A stretch of 64,000 nucleotides of DNA from positions 186,001-250,000 of the forward strand of contig NZ_AZED01000014.1 in the NCBI RefSeq assembly GCF_001434145.1. The letters run 5' to 3'. The notes under the pieces are model-generated. The model was not told the origin of the DNA, made no database searches, and saw nothing but the letters and a program-made list of their open reading frames with translations. The position numbers and the translations under genes were made by a program. Origin of the DNA: Lentilactobacillus otakiensis DSM 19908 = JCM 15040 (GTDB lineage Bacteria > Bacillota > Bacilli > Lactobacillales > Lactobacillaceae). This document shows, in pieces, positions 30,042-39,598 of this stretch (within the stretch, counting starts at the first letter, position 1; every line of letters starts with the position of its first letter).

Positions 30042-30884
30042 TTAATTGTTGGTTTTAAAATAGTTTGCGATGCCGTCAACAACGTCATCAGCAAGCTTTT
30101 TTTGATAGGTTGGGTTTTGAATTTGTTTGAAATCTTTGCTGGTATTAATATAACCGCCCTCAATTAAAATCGCTGGGACTGAATTATCACGAATTACTAA
30201 GAAGTTCCCGAACTCAACGCCTCTGGAACTGAGTGGCAAGTTTTTCATTTGGTCGTTAACAGACTTTGCCAATTGCTTCGAGTCACCATTGTGGTAGAAA
30301 TAACAGGTATACCCAGAAGCAACGTTATTTTCATCAGAAGAATCAAAGTGAAAACTGACAAATAGGTTTGCCGAAGAAGAATTGGCAATTTCTGGGCGGG
30401 CTGCCAATGGGACGGTTTTATCCGAACTGCGGGTCATGACCACCCGGGCACCACGCGCTTGGAGGTTTCTTTCCACTCGTTTGGCGACTTCGAGGGTGTA
30501 GCGTTTCTCGGGCTGTCCCGTCATCGACAGCGCGCCAGTATCAGAGCCACCGTGGCCAGGATCGAGAACAATTGTGGCTTCTGACAGCCGAGTAACATTT
30601 TGGACATTACTGTTTTGAACTAACCACGCGGCCACCCAGCCGATCGTCTTGTGTTGATAGATCACCTTAATCCAGTTGCTCTTGCGACTAATCACTTGGA
30701 GCCGCTGACCCTGTTTGACCTTTGCCCGAACCGAGTAGGTGACGTCCGGTCCGCTGCGGATATTTAACTGATTGACCTTCACGGTGACTGAATTGGACTC
30801 TAACGAGACGATCAGCACAAAGAACGTGATGATGATCGCCAAGGTTGCGACTATCCAGCTTTTGTTTTCCCAAATTCTTTTCAC
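30042..30884 (-). CDS. N-acetylmuramoyl-L-alanine amidase with SH3 domain, membrane-anchored or secreted
   Basis: A cell-wall amidase that cuts the bond between MurNAc and the stem peptide. A short basic N-terminus (KRIWENKS) precedes a single hydrophobic segment (WIVATLAIIITFFVLIVSL), a signal anchor or signal peptide. Next come a bacterial SH3 domain (VNQLNIRSGPDVTYSVRAKV, about 35-95) and an Amidase_3 domain. The latter has TIVLDPGHGGSDTGA, the Glu in LEVAKRVE, the SFHFDS histidine and the catalytic Glu in LIEGGYI. The GTG at 30884 is preferred because AGGGAAG lies about 8 bases upstream; a GTG at 30902 has no clear ribosome binding site. Close to YrvJ/LytC-type amidases. Confidence 0.88.
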   Translation of the reverse strand: MKRIWENKSWIVATLAIIITFFVLIVSLESNSVTVKVNQLNIRSGPDVTYSVRAKVKQGQRLQVISRKSNWIKVIYQHKTIGWVAAWLVQNSNVQNVTRLSEATIVLDPGHGGSDTGALSMTGQPEKRYTLEVAKRVERNLQARGARVVMTRSSDKTVPLAARPEIANSSSANLFVSFHFDSSDENNVASGYTCYFYHNGDSKQLAKSVNDQMKNLPLSSRGVEFGNFLVIRDNSVPAILIEGGYINTSKDFKQIQNPTYQKKLADDVVDGIANYFKTNN

Positions 30885-30972
30885 AGTTAAATCTTCCCTC
30901 ACTCAAATAATAATATTATAGTTGAAATCAGCGCAAGTGGCCAGTCGGATTGGAAATCATGTCGATGTTCCC

Positions 30973-31001
30973 TTGACATTTGGTGGTTGGTACTCTAACC
31001 T
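30973..31001 (+). promoter_or_regulatory. Predicted promoter of hisS-aspS T-box transcript
   Basis: A perfect TTGACA at 30973-30978. The -10 is weaker: TAACCT at 30996-31001 with a 17-base spacer. The T-box structure begins about 25 bases downstream. Confidence 0.5.
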
Positions 31002-31024
31002 TAAAGACAGTTAAATATTCAACC

Positions 31025-31223
31025 GATAAAAAGAACTATCAGAATAATCGATTTTCAGAGAGCGTTCGGTTGCTGAAAGAATGCATCGATTATTTTGAAG
31101 TGACACTTTTTGCTAAAGATGGTTAATAGTGAAATGCTATTCGTGCGAGCGTTATCCTTGAGAAATAATTAAGGTGGTACCGTGCGCATTGCACCCTTGT
31201 CTTCGGACAGGGGTCTTTTTTTT
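31025..31223 (+). promoter_or_regulatory. T-box riboswitch leader of hisS-aspS
   Basis: Stem I is visible: base AAAAAG (31028-31033) with CTTTTT (31106-31111), upper AATAATCGAT (31043-31052) with ATCGATTATT (31085-31094), and the apical AGAGAGC and GGTTGCTG conserved motifs. The specifier loop contains GACAC at 31102-31106, holding GAC (Asp) and, offset by two, CAC (His). The T-box sequence AAGGTGGTACCGTGC is at 31171-31185 and pairs with uncharged tRNA NCCA ends. The terminator ACCCTTGTC-TTCG-GACAGGGGT with a T-run spans 31193-31223. Uncharged tRNA should favour antitermination and raise HisS and AspS synthesis. Confidence 0.92.
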
Positions 31224-31250
31224 CGGAATTTAATATGGGAGGAAACAATT

Positions 31251-32558
31251 ATGAGATATCAACGACCAAAAGGAACGGCTGATATTTTGCCAGGCGAAGC
31301 TCAAAAATGGAACTACGTTGAAGAGACTGCCCGGATGCTGTTTAACGATTATCGTTATCAAGAAATTCGGACGCCAATGTTTGAAAACTTTGACGTTTTT
31401 TCCAGAACGTCTGGTGATACTTCCGACGTTGTCACCAAAGAAATGTATGATTTTACTGACAAAGGCGATCGTCACATGAGCCTACGTCCTGAAGGAACTG
31501 CAGGCGTTGTGCGGGCCTTCGTTGAAAACAAGTTGTATGGACCGGAGCATCCACGTCCCGTTAAAGTCTTTTATATGGGCTCAATGTTTCGTTATGAACG
31601 GCCACAATCAGGTCGCCAGCGGGAATTTCATCAAATCGGTGTTGAAGCATTTGGCAGTGATGAGCCTGAATTAGATGTGGAAGTTATTGCAATGGGGATG
31701 GATTTGTTAAAGCAACTTGGCTTATCCGACCTCAGACTGGAAATCAACACCCTTGGAGATCAAAAGTCTCGGGATGCTTATCGTCAGGCGTTAATCGATT
31801 ACCTTGATCCACATTTTGATGAACTAAGTGATGATTCCAAAGTTCGCTTGCACAAAAATCCACTTCGAGTGTTGGATAGCAAAGACAAACGAGATAAGGA
31901 AATCGTTAAAGATGCACCTTCAATTTTGGACTATCTTGACGAAAAATCTCAAAAACATTTTGATCGAGTTAAGTCTTTACTAGAAGCATTGAATATTCCT
32001 TACGTCATTGATCCTGATATGGTTCGGGGACTGGACTACTACAACCACACAATTTTTGAAATCATGGCTAATTCGAAGGCTCTTGGTGACGGCTACACAA
32101 CTATTTGTGCTGGCGGACGCTATAACGGATTGGTTGAGCAGCTTGGTGGCCCAGAAATGCCAGGGATTGGCTTTGGACTTGGAATGGAACGCCTGATGGT
32201 ATTGTTGGAAGCCCAAGGGGTTAAGTTCCCAGTTCTTGATCAGCTTGACGCGTACATTGTTGGCATTGGCGAACAGACCAGTGTTTTGACACTGCAAATT
32301 GTCCAGGCATTGCGAGCTGATGGCTTCGCTGTTGATCGAGACTATCTTAATCGCAAACCAAAAGCCCAATTTAAGAGCGCCAATAAGTTGAATGCGCAAT
32401 ACACGATCACCATTGGTGAAAGTGAATTGGAGAATAAGACTGCCAATGTTAAGCAGATGCGTACAGGTAAAGAAGTCACAGTTTCACTCGCTTCAATTTT
32501 CAAAGACTTTGATGATATCATTGCCCAATATTTTACAGATGATGAGGAGATTGATTAG
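31251..32558 (+). CDS. hisS: Histidyl-tRNA synthetase
   Basis: HisS charges tRNA-His. The 435-residue product starts [16 protein letters not shown] at ATG 31251, behind GGGAGG; an in-frame upstream start at 31182 lies inside the T-box leader and is rejected. Class II motifs are visible: motif 1 with TPMFE, motif 2 with [26 protein letters not shown], the histidine-specific [13 protein letters not shown] and CAGGRYNGL motifs, motif 3 GFGLGMERL, and a C-terminal anticodon domain. aspS follows 2 bases after the stop. Confidence 0.97.
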   Translation: MRYQRPKGTADILPGEAQKWNYVEETARMLFNDYRYQEIRTPMFENFDVFSRTSGDTSDVVTKEMYDFTDKGDRHMSLRPEGTAGVVRAFVENKLYGPEHPRPVKVFYMGSMFRYERPQSGRQREFHQIGVEAFGSDEPELDVEVIAMGMDLLKQLGLSDLRLEINTLGDQKSRDAYRQALIDYLDPHFDELSDDSKVRLHKNPLRVLDSKDKRDKEIVKDAPSILDYLDEKSQKHFDRVKSLLEALNIPYVIDPDMVRGLDYYNHTIFEIMANSKALGDGYTTICAGGRYNGLVEQLGGPEMPGIGFGLGMERLMVLLEAQGVKFPVLDQLDAYIVGIGEQTSVLTLQIVQALRADGFAVDRDYLNRKPKAQFKSANKLNAQYTITIGESELENKTANVKQMRTGKEVTVSLASIFKDFDDIIAQYFTDDEEID

Positions 32559-32560
32559 AC

Positions 32561-34348
32561 ATGAAGAGAACCACTTATGCTGGCCTTGTTGATGAACAGC
32601 TCATCGGCAAGGAAGTTGTCCTAAAAGGCTGGGTCCAAAAACGTCGTGACCTCGGCGGCTTAATTTTTATTGAATTACGTGACCGTGAAGGTATCGTTCA
32701 ATTGGTGTTCAGTGAGGAATTCGGTCAAGATGCTTTAGCCGTTGCCGACAAACTGCGTAGCGAATACGTTGTTGAAGCAAAGGGTAAGGTTGTTGCCCGA
32801 GATCCTAAAGAAATTAACCCTAAGATGAAGACCGGTAAGATTGAAGTCGATATTACCGATGCTAAAATCTTGGCAACCGCCAAGACGCCACCATTTTACA
32901 TTCAAGACGGGATTAACGTTTCCGAAGATTTGAAGCTTAAGTACCGTTACTTGGATCTTCGTCGTCCTGAGATGCAGAAAAACATTTTGTTAAGAAACCG
33001 GATTATTCAATCAATTCACAGTTTCTTTGACAAAAACGGCTTCATCGATATTGAAACCCCAACGTTGACTAAATCAACGCCAGAAGGTGCCCGGGACTAC
33101 TTGGTTCCTTCACGAGTATATCCAGGCTCGTTCTACGCATTGCCACAGTCACCACAACAATTTAAACAATTGCTGATGGGTGCCGGCTTTGACAAGTATT
33201 ATCAAATCGCCCGTTGTTACCGTGATGAAGATTTGCGTGGTGACCGTCAACCTGAATTTACCCAGATTGATATGGAAATGTCATTTGCCGATCAGAAAGA
33301 AATCGAGGATGTCACCGAAGGCTTTATTGCCAAGGTAATGAAGGATGCCATGGGCATTGACGTTAAATTACCATTCAAGCGGATGGACTGGGATGAATCA
33401 ATGGCTCGTTATGGAACCGACCAACCCGATGTTCGTTTCGGTATGGAATTGAAGGATCTTTCAGATATCATGAAGGACGTTGACTTCAAAGTCTTCTCTG
33501 GTGCCGTTAAAGATGGCGGCCAAGTTAAAGCCATTGCCGTTCCTGGTGGTGCTGAAAAGTATTCTCGTAAGGATCTCGACAAATTTGCCGATTACGTTGA
33601 ACGTTTTGGTGCCAAGGGTCTTGCCTGGTTGAAGGTAACCGATGATGGCTTCAATGGTCCAATCGCCAAATTCTTCAAGGATGCTGATCTGCGTGAAAAG
33701 ATTTTGGCAAAGGCGGAAGCCAAGCCTGGTGATTTGTTACTGTTCGCTGCTGATAACAGTCGGGTTGTTGCCAACACCTTAGCTTATCTGCGAGTTGAGA
33801 TTGCTAAGGAACAAAACATGATCGACGAATCCAAGTTTGCCTTTCTCTGGATTGTTAACTGGCCATTATTTGACTGGGATGTTGACTTGAAGCGTTACGT
33901 GGCTGCTCACCATCCATTTACAATGCCTAACGAAAATGATGTTCATTACTTGATGAACGAAGGCGAAGACCCACATAAGGCTTATGCCCAAAGTTATGAC
34001 ATCATCTTGAACGGGCTTGAACTTGGTGGTGGTTCAATTCGTATCCATACCAGAGCGCTTCAGGAGAAAATGTTCGAAGCCCTTGGCTTTACCAAAGAGA
34101 GTGCCGAAGCCCAATTTGGTTACTTCTTGAATGCTTTGGATTACGGATTTCCGCCTCATGGTGGTCTGGCAATTGGTTTGGATCGTTTCGTCCGTTTGCT
34201 TGCTGACCGTGATAACATCCGTGATGTCATTGCGTTCCCTAAGAACTCGAAGGCTGTTGAACCGTTGACCAGTGCGCCACAACCTGTTGCAACCAAGCAA
34301 TTGGAAGATCTTGGCTTATTCGTTGCCAAATCTGATGATAAGAAGTAA
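32561..34348 (+). CDS. aspS: Aspartyl-tRNA synthetase
   Basis: AspS charges tRNA-Asp. The 595-residue bacterial-type protein has an N-terminal OB-fold anticodon domain ([22 protein letters not shown]), a class II core with motif 2 ([21 protein letters not shown]), a GAD insertion domain (about 280-420) and motif 3 ([13 protein letters not shown]). ATG 32561 is reached by reinitiation after hisS, with GATGAGGAG overlapping the hisS end. Both genes share the T-box, which explains why the leader may need to sense Asp and His. Confidence 0.97.
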   Translation: MKRTTYAGLVDEQLIGKEVVLKGWVQKRRDLGGLIFIELRDREGIVQLVFSEEFGQDALAVADKLRSEYVVEAKGKVVARDPKEINPKMKTGKIEVDITDAKILATAKTPPFYIQDGINVSEDLKLKYRYLDLRRPEMQKNILLRNRIIQSIHSFFDKNGFIDIETPTLTKSTPEGARDYLVPSRVYPGSFYALPQSPQQFKQLLMGAGFDKYYQIARCYRDEDLRGDRQPEFTQIDMEMSFADQKEIEDVTEGFIAKVMKDAMGIDVKLPFKRMDWDESMARYGTDQPDVRFGMELKDLSDIMKDVDFKVFSGAVKDGGQVKAIAVPGGAEKYSRKDLDKFADYVERFGAKGLAWLKVTDDGFNGPIAKFFKDADLREKILAKAEAKPGDLLLFAADNSRVVANTLAYLRVEIAKEQNMIDESKFAFLWIVNWPLFDWDVDLKRYVAAHHPFTMPNENDVHYLMNEGEDPHKAYAQSYDIILNGLELGGGSIRIHTRALQEKMFEALGFTKESAEAQFGYFLNALDYGFPPHGGLAIGLDRFVRLLADRDNIRDVIAFPKNSKAVEPLTSAPQPVATKQLEDLGLFVAKSDDKK

Positions 34349-34380
34349 TTAACAGTTTTTAAATTAATCAATTTGTATAA

Positions 34381-34415
34381 AATCCTGTAATCTATTCAAT
34401 GATTACAGGATTTTT
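34381..34415 (+). terminator. Intrinsic terminator after aspS
   Basis: AATCCTGTAATC (34381-34392) and GATTACAGGATT (34401-34412) form a perfect 12-bp stem with an 8-base loop, followed by TTT. Confidence 0.9.
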
Positions 34416-34484
34416 AATGTAATTTTTGTCAATTACGTTTATCATTAGGCAAGACGTTTAAAAAGTTTTCGAAGGGGATTTATT

Positions 34485-35360
34485 ATGGATGATGTTTCCA
34501 AATTAATGCGTAGGCATACTTACGTTACCAAAATTTCAACCTCATTTATTTATGCGATTTTAGTATCAATTGCGGTTAATTTTTTCTGGACACCTGGACA
34601 TATTTATTCTTCTGGGATTACCGGATTTGCGCAGTTGTTGAATACTATTAGTACCCGGGCATTTCCATTTGAAATTTCAACTGGGTTGGCTTTATTCATA
34701 CTGAATTTGCCATTATTTGTCTTGTCGTGGCGGGCAATTGGCCACGAATTTACGATCTTTACGATTATTACCGTTTTCCTGTCCAGTTTTATGATTCAAT
34801 TACTCAAACCGATTCCGTTGACCCACGATCCAATTATTTGTGCCATCTTCGGTGGAGCTGTCAATGGATTTGGAACCGGATTGGCACTGAGAAACGGGAT
34901 TTCAACAGGTGGATTGGATATTTTGGGGATTGTCATTCGCCATCGAACTGGGAATTCGATTGGGACGATTAACATTGCATTTAACTCGTTGATTATCATT
35001 TCAGCTGCAATTATGTACGGCTGGCCATATGCGTTTTACTCCGTGCTGAGTTTAATTGTCAACGCGCGGATTATGGACATGACTTATACCCGCCAGCAGC
35101 GGATGCAGGTGATGATCATCACGACCAGGCCGAACACAGTGATTGATAGTGTTCAAAACCATTTGCGACGAGGAATCACAATTGTCCATAATGCGGAAGG
35201 AGCCTATCAGCATGATGCCAAAACGATTCTATTCACCGTTATTTCACGGTATGAAATGAACGAGTTGGAAGAGGCTCTACTGGAATCGGATCCAAATGCC
35301 TTTGCCAGCATCTCTGATTCCGTCAAGATTCTTGGCCGATTTTATGAACCTAAACCTTAA
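34485..35360 (+). CDS. YitT family membrane protein (DUF161 + DUF2179)
   Basis: A 291-residue integral membrane protein. About six hydrophobic segments fill residues 20-200, with YitT-family features such as the glycine-rich GTGLALRNGISTGGLDILGI stretch. A soluble C-terminal DUF2179 domain follows (residues about 205-290; VMIITTRPN, ITIVHNAEGAYQHDAKTILFTVISRYE). Many lactobacilli carry several paralogues; the transported substrate, if any, is not known. ATG 34485 follows GAAGGGGATT. It is a single-gene unit after the aspS terminator. Confidence 0.88.
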   Translation: MDDVSKLMRRHTYVTKISTSFIYAILVSIAVNFFWTPGHIYSSGITGFAQLLNTISTRAFPFEISTGLALFILNLPLFVLSWRAIGHEFTIFTIITVFLSSFMIQLLKPIPLTHDPIICAIFGGAVNGFGTGLALRNGISTGGLDILGIVIRHRTGNSIGTINIAFNSLIIISAAIMYGWPYAFYSVLSLIVNARIMDMTYTRQQRMQVMIITTRPNTVIDSVQNHLRRGITIVHNAEGAYQHDAKTILFTVISRYEMNELEEALLESDPNAFASISDSVKILGRFYEPKP

Positions 35361-35407
35361 CCGGATTTCTAAAAATTTCCTAAGAAACAAGTTCTCCAGA
35401 GGGTTTA

Positions 35408-35416
35408 TGTTATAAT
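35408..35416 (+). promoter_or_regulatory. Extended -10 promoter of the glycerophosphotransferase cluster
   Basis: TGtTATAAT at 35408-35416, perfect -10 with TGn extension. No good -35 hexamer is visible. The predicted start near 35423 falls in a 20-bp inverted repeat TTTTGTG-N6-CACAAAA (35420-35439) with a TGTGATCACA palindrome at 35427-35436. Confidence 0.6.
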
Positions 35417-35451
35417 ATTTTTTGTGTGTGATCACAAAATACTGAAATACG

Positions 35452-36612
35452 GTGAAAATTTTGAAAGTCCTTTACTTATGGCTCATCAAATTATTCTCAA
35501 TTTTGAATATTTGGCGGCCAAAAAACAAAGTAGTGTATGTGATGAGCTTTAATGATAATGTTGATTTCATCAAGCAATTGGCACAACGGCTACCTCATAA
35601 ATATGTGTTGTACGTTCTTTATCGACCCAACACGGAAGCTGCCGCGACTGATTTAGCGGCCTTTGGCATCAAAACGCGACCATTTAAAGATGGTTTAAAG
35701 TTCGTGATGGACGATGTTTCGTTATTAATGTCGGCTAAGCTCATCATTTGTGATAATTACTATGCGTTTTTGGGTGGTTTAGTAAAGCTGTCGCTCGTCA
35801 AAATCGTTCAGATTTGGCATGCAGATGGTGCCATTAAAAAATTTGGCTGGGAGGATCCCACCACTGAGAAGCGCAGTTCTTCTGATAAACATCGATTTCA
35901 AAAAGTTTATGATCATTTTGATGAATATATTGTCGGTTCAAAAGCGATGGGCCAAGTTTTTGTCAATAGCTATCATGAAAATTCTGATAAGATGGAATTG
36001 TTGGGATATCCCCGTTCTGATCAGTATCTGAGTGAAGATTGGCAGAAGAAGGCACGTGAACGAATTTATCGTTCAGCACCGGAATTAAAGGATCATCGGG
36101 TGATTTTGTATGCTCCTACGTATCGGGAACATCAGGACTTTAAGTTACCCAAGGGACTTGGAAGTGCTTTGGCAGCTGATCCCAACGCGTTGGTGGTCGT
36201 GAAGCTGCACCCGGTGCTTCGTGATCGGGAAGTCCCAATGAGACGGATTGGTAATCCAAAGATTAAGTTTTATCATGAATTGGAAACTAGCGATCTGTTG
36301 GCGGTTGCCGACACCCTGGTGACTGATTACTCATCGGTGGCATTTGACTTTAGTTTGTTGCCAAACGCAAAATCAGTCATTTTTTTCATGTTCGATCTGG
36401 ATAGTTATCAAAAAGATCCAGGAATTCAGGATGATTTTCTCGACTGGCTACCGGTAGAGCCGGTTTATAAGGTTGAGCAACTCAGAAATGAAATTTTGAC
36501 ATCGAAAGCCGTTAACTTTGATAAGTTTAACGAACATTGGAACACATATAATGATGGCCAGGCTACTGCGAGGGTCATCGACCGTTACATCAAATTCTTA
36601 GGGTCTAATTAA
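35452..36612 (+). CDS. CDP-glycerol glycerophosphotransferase family protein (TagB/TarB-like)
   Basis: A 386-residue Glyphos_transf-family enzyme, the group that adds glycerol phosphate from CDP-glycerol to teichoic acid linkage units or chains. Typical features are IWHADGAIKKFGWE near 120-135, the VILYAPTYREH block near 220, VVVKLHPVLRD near 250 and the VTDYSSVAFDFSLL motif near 290. A hydrophobic/basic N-terminus suggests peripheral membrane binding. The start is uncertain: GTG 35452 or TTG 35461, neither with a strong ribosome binding site. It leads a cluster with a TagG-type permease and a second family member. Confidence 0.85.
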   Translation: MKILKVLYLWLIKLFSILNIWRPKNKVVYVMSFNDNVDFIKQLAQRLPHKYVLYVLYRPNTEAAATDLAAFGIKTRPFKDGLKFVMDDVSLLMSAKLIICDNYYAFLGGLVKLSLVKIVQIWHADGAIKKFGWEDPTTEKRSSSDKHRFQKVYDHFDEYIVGSKAMGQVFVNSYHENSDKMELLGYPRSDQYLSEDWQKKARERIYRSAPELKDHRVILYAPTYREHQDFKLPKGLGSALAADPNALVVVKLHPVLRDREVPMRRIGNPKIKFYHELETSDLLAVADTLVTDYSSVAFDFSLLPNAKSVIFFMFDLDSYQKDPGIQDDFLDWLPVEPVYKVEQLRNEILTSKAVNFDKFNEHWNTYNDGQATARVIDRYIKFLGSN

Positions 36613-36625
36613 GGAGTGCCTCAAA

Positions 36626-37435
36626 TTGAAAGAAGTCAGTACTTTAATAAAAGAGCAATTTCAAAACATTGGCATTATCTTCCGTATTTCAAAGTATGAA
36701 GATAAAGCAGAGTATCAAAGCCATTATTTAGGTTTAATTTGGGAATACTTGTACCCATTGATTCAAATTGGTATTTACTGGCTGGTATTTGGTATCGGCT
36801 TGAAACATGGGAATACCACTCATGGTGTTGATTATTTGGTTTGGATGGTAATCGGAATTACCCCTTGGTTCTTCATGAACCGCGCCAGCTTGGATGCTTC
36901 CAAGAGTATTTATCAGCGGGTAGGGATGGTTTCCAAAATGAAGTTTCCCGTTAGTATTTTACCGACAATTAAGATTGTTAGTAATTTGAGTGCCTTTTGG
37001 ACGATGTTGGTCTTTTCGATCATCATTGGTTTCCTATACGGTGTCACGCCATCCATTTATTGGATTCAATGGATTTACTACTTCATTTGTATGGTTGCCT
37101 GGCTGATTGCCTTCGGGATCTTTAACTCAACCATTTCAGTGCTGGTTCGAGATTACCGAATTTTACTTCAGTCGCTTATGCGGATGCTGTTCTACATGTC
37201 TGGGGTTCTGTTTAACTTCCAGACAGATGCTTTCCCAGCGCCATTTGTTCACATCTTGCAGTTGAATCCATTTTTCTACGTGGTTTCAGGCTTCCGTGAC
37301 GGAATGCTTGGGAGCGCTTGGTTCTGGCAGAAACCAACTTTAACCATTGTCTTTTGGGGAATGATTTTGTTCTTCCTGCTGGTTGGTTCACATCTGCATT
37401 ACAAGTTCCGTTCAAGATTTGTTGATTTAATCTAG
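36626..37435 (+). CDS. tagG: Teichoic acid ABC exporter permease, TagG/TarG type
   Basis: A 269-residue ABC-2 permease with about six membrane segments and the family's N-terminal amphipathic region, LGLIWEYLYPLIQIGIYW. The final FRDGMLGSAWFW stretch and the short C-terminus RFVDLI are typical of TagG. It would move the teichoic acid polymer, or a related glycan, across the membrane together with an ATPase, TagH. No ATPase gene is present in this cluster, so it must be elsewhere. TTG start 36626 follows AAGGAGTG. It sits between two glycerophosphotransferase-family genes. Confidence 0.85.
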   Translation: MKEVSTLIKEQFQNIGIIFRISKYEDKAEYQSHYLGLIWEYLYPLIQIGIYWLVFGIGLKHGNTTHGVDYLVWMVIGITPWFFMNRASLDASKSIYQRVGMVSKMKFPVSILPTIKIVSNLSAFWTMLVFSIIIGFLYGVTPSIYWIQWIYYFICMVAWLIAFGIFNSTISVLVRDYRILLQSLMRMLFYMSGVLFNFQTDAFPAPFVHILQLNPFFYVVSGFRDGMLGSAWFWQKPTLTIVFWGMILFFLLVGSHLHYKFRSRFVDLI

Positions 37436-37451
37436 TTTTGAGGGTGAGTTT

Positions 37452-38672
37452 TTGAAACGTTCAATCATCAATTTTATTAAACTTATAGCCCGCTATATAC
37501 TCATCGTGATGAACGATGGGTTTATTTGTATGCGAGTAAAAAAAGGCACCGTGTTGTTTGAAAGTTTTAACGGGAAAGATGTGAGTGATAATCCATTTGC
37601 TATATACAAGCAACTGATTAATGACCATCCAAGTGACCGTCAACGATACTATTTTAGTGTCAAACCCAGCGAGTATCAGAAACTGAGCAAGCAATATCCA
37701 GATATTCAATTTGTTAAACGGTTCACGCCGGGATGGGTAAAATATATTGCCCGGGCTGAATACTGGGTCATGAATTCCCGGATGCCAAAGTGGTGGCGGA
37801 AAAACAAGCAAACCGTTTTTATCCAGACTTGGCATGGAACACCACTCAAAAAATTGGGAGTCGATATTGACAACGTTGAAATCCCCGGCAGCAGTACCGC
37901 TGAATATCATCAGGAGTTTGTTACCGAGGCAGCTCGTTGGGATTATTTAATTGCCCCAAATCAGTATTCTCATGATATTTTTAAATCAGCCTTTAAGTAT
38001 TCGGGACAGTTCTTGGACATTGGTTATCCACGGAATGATGTTTTATATACGGGTAACACCGCTGAGAACATCGCACAAATCAAGCAGGCTCTCTTCGGTT
38101 TTCAACCGAAACAAATTATCATGTATGCACCAACTTGGCGAGATGACAGTTTTTCCGAGCAGGGAAAGTATAAATTTGAAATGCCGTTTGACCTAAAGAA
38201 ATTCTTTGAAAACGTTGACTCAAATACATTGTTGGTCATCAGACCCCATTACTTAGTCAAAGATAGGATTGATATCACCGGGTTTGAAGATCGGGTCAAG
38301 ATTCTGGCAGATGTTGATATTAATCAGTTATACTTGATCACCGATCTTCTCATTACAGATTATTCGTCTGTGATGTTTGATTTTGCGAATCTGGAACGGC
38401 CAATGCTGTTTTATCCGTATGATTTGGCACATTATCGCGATCAATTGCGTGGGTTTTATTTTAAATATGATCAGGCCAATCTGCCCGGACCGATGGCAGA
38501 AAACCAAGCGGATTTTTATCAAGCTTTGAATGAATTTACTCAAGTCGGCAGTTTTGACAATTTTAGTCACAATCTTCAGGCCTTTCATCAAAAATTCTGC
38601 TCATGGGAAAATGGCCAGGCATCTGAAAAAGTTAGTCACTTAATTTTACAGGGAGGAAAACGTCATGAATGA
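37452..38672 (+). CDS. CDP-glycerol glycerophosphotransferase family protein (TagB/TagF-like)
   Basis: A second Glyphos_transf-family protein, 406 residues. Diagnostic parts are [17 protein letters not shown] near 125, [10 protein letters not shown] near 190, [13 protein letters not shown] near 215, [10 protein letters not shown] near 258 and [19 protein letters not shown] near 298. It lacks the long N-terminal extension of full TagF polymerases, so it could be a primase-like or a short polymerase form. The TTG at 37452 follows GAGGGTGAG. The 3' end overlaps nfo by 8 bases. The exact acceptor cannot be told from sequence. Confidence 0.83.
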   Translation: MKRSIINFIKLIARYILIVMNDGFICMRVKKGTVLFESFNGKDVSDNPFAIYKQLINDHPSDRQRYYFSVKPSEYQKLSKQYPDIQFVKRFTPGWVKYIARAEYWVMNSRMPKWWRKNKQTVFIQTWHGTPLKKLGVDIDNVEIPGSSTAEYHQEFVTEAARWDYLIAPNQYSHDIFKSAFKYSGQFLDIGYPRNDVLYTGNTAENIAQIKQALFGFQPKQIIMYAPTWRDDSFSEQGKYKFEMPFDLKKFFENVDSNTLLVIRPHYLVKDRIDITGFEDRVKILADVDINQLYLITDLLITDYSSVMFDFANLERPMLFYPYDLAHYRDQLRGFYFKYDQANLPGPMAENQADFYQALNEFTQVGSFDNFSHNLQAFHQKFCSWENGQASEKVSHLILQGGKRHE

Positions 38673-39585
38673 TGATCAATTTTTAATTGGGTCGCATGTC
38701 AGTATGAACGGCAAGGACATGTTCCTGGGTTCTGCCAAAGAAGCCGCCTCATATGGCGAAAATGTCTTTATGGTTTATACGGGGGCACCCCAAAATACCG
38801 TCCGAAAACCGATCGAGAAGCTGAATGCCGACGCCGGCAAACAGTATATGGTCGATAATGGTCTCAAAGAGGTGGTCGTCCACGCTCCATATATCATTAA
38901 CCTGGGGAACACGTTGAAACCACAAAACTTCACTTTTGGCGTCGAATTCCTGCAACAAGAAATTCAGCGTGCCGAAGCAATTGGCGCTAAAGAGATTGTA
39001 TTGCATCCTGGCGCTCATGTTGGTGCTGGGCCACAAAAAGCAATTGATCAAATCGCCAAAGGCTTAAACGAAGTGATCGTTCACGACCAACATGTTCAAA
39101 TTGCATTGGAAACGATGGCTGGCAAGGGCACTGAAGTTGGCATTACTTTTGAGCAGTTGGCCGAAATTATTGACAAAGTTGATGATAATGACAAATTGTC
39201 AGTGACGTTTGATACCTGTCACACCAGTGATGCTGGTTATGACATCAAAAATGACTTTGATGGCGTCCTGAATGAATTTGACCATATTATCGGCTTGGAC
39301 CGATTAAAAGTTATCCATCTTAACGACTCTAAAAACGAGCAGGGCAGCCATAAAGACCGTCACCAGATCATTGGTTTGGGAACGATTGGTTTTGACACAC
39401 TGAACTATATTGCGCATCATGACCAACTAAAAAGCGTTCCCAAAATTATGGAAACGCCAATTTTGAAGGATCCCAACAATAAAAATATTAAATGGAATCC
39501 TCATGGTTATGAAGTTGCGATGCTCAAAAAGCAAAAATTTAATCCCAATATTATCGAAGATATGAAGGCCGGCAAACCATATTAA
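38665..39585 (+). CDS. nfo: Endonuclease IV
   Basis: Nfo cleaves at abasic sites in base-excision repair. The 306-residue TIM-barrel protein starts with [17 protein letters not shown] and holds the zinc ligands in family motifs: [54 protein letters not shown] and the METPILKD glutamate. ATG 38665 is preceded by AGGGAGGAAA inside the previous gene, so the two overlap and are coupled. Its place behind wall-polymer genes is probably chance operon membership. Confidence 0.94.
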   Translation: MNDDQFLIGSHVSMNGKDMFLGSAKEAASYGENVFMVYTGAPQNTVRKPIEKLNADAGKQYMVDNGLKEVVVHAPYIINLGNTLKPQNFTFGVEFLQQEIQRAEAIGAKEIVLHPGAHVGAGPQKAIDQIAKGLNEVIVHDQHVQIALETMAGKGTEVGITFEQLAEIIDKVDDNDKLSVTFDTCHTSDAGYDIKNDFDGVLNEFDHIIGLDRLKVIHLNDSKNEQGSHKDRHQIIGLGTIGFDTLNYIAHHDQLKSVPKIMETPILKDPNNKNIKWNPHGYEVAMLKKQKFNPNIIEDMKAGKPY

Positions 39586-39598
39586 TTTGTTGGTTTAC

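Noticed and set aside
31182-31250. In-frame extension of hisS into the leader
   Set aside because: These bases are the T-box antiterminator and terminator; HisS proteins start at the MRYQRPKGT position.
39574-39598. Small AAACCA/TGGTTT hairpin between nfo and ppsR
   Set aside because: Only 6 bp, overlaps the nfo end and has no T-run on either strand; too weak to call a terminator.
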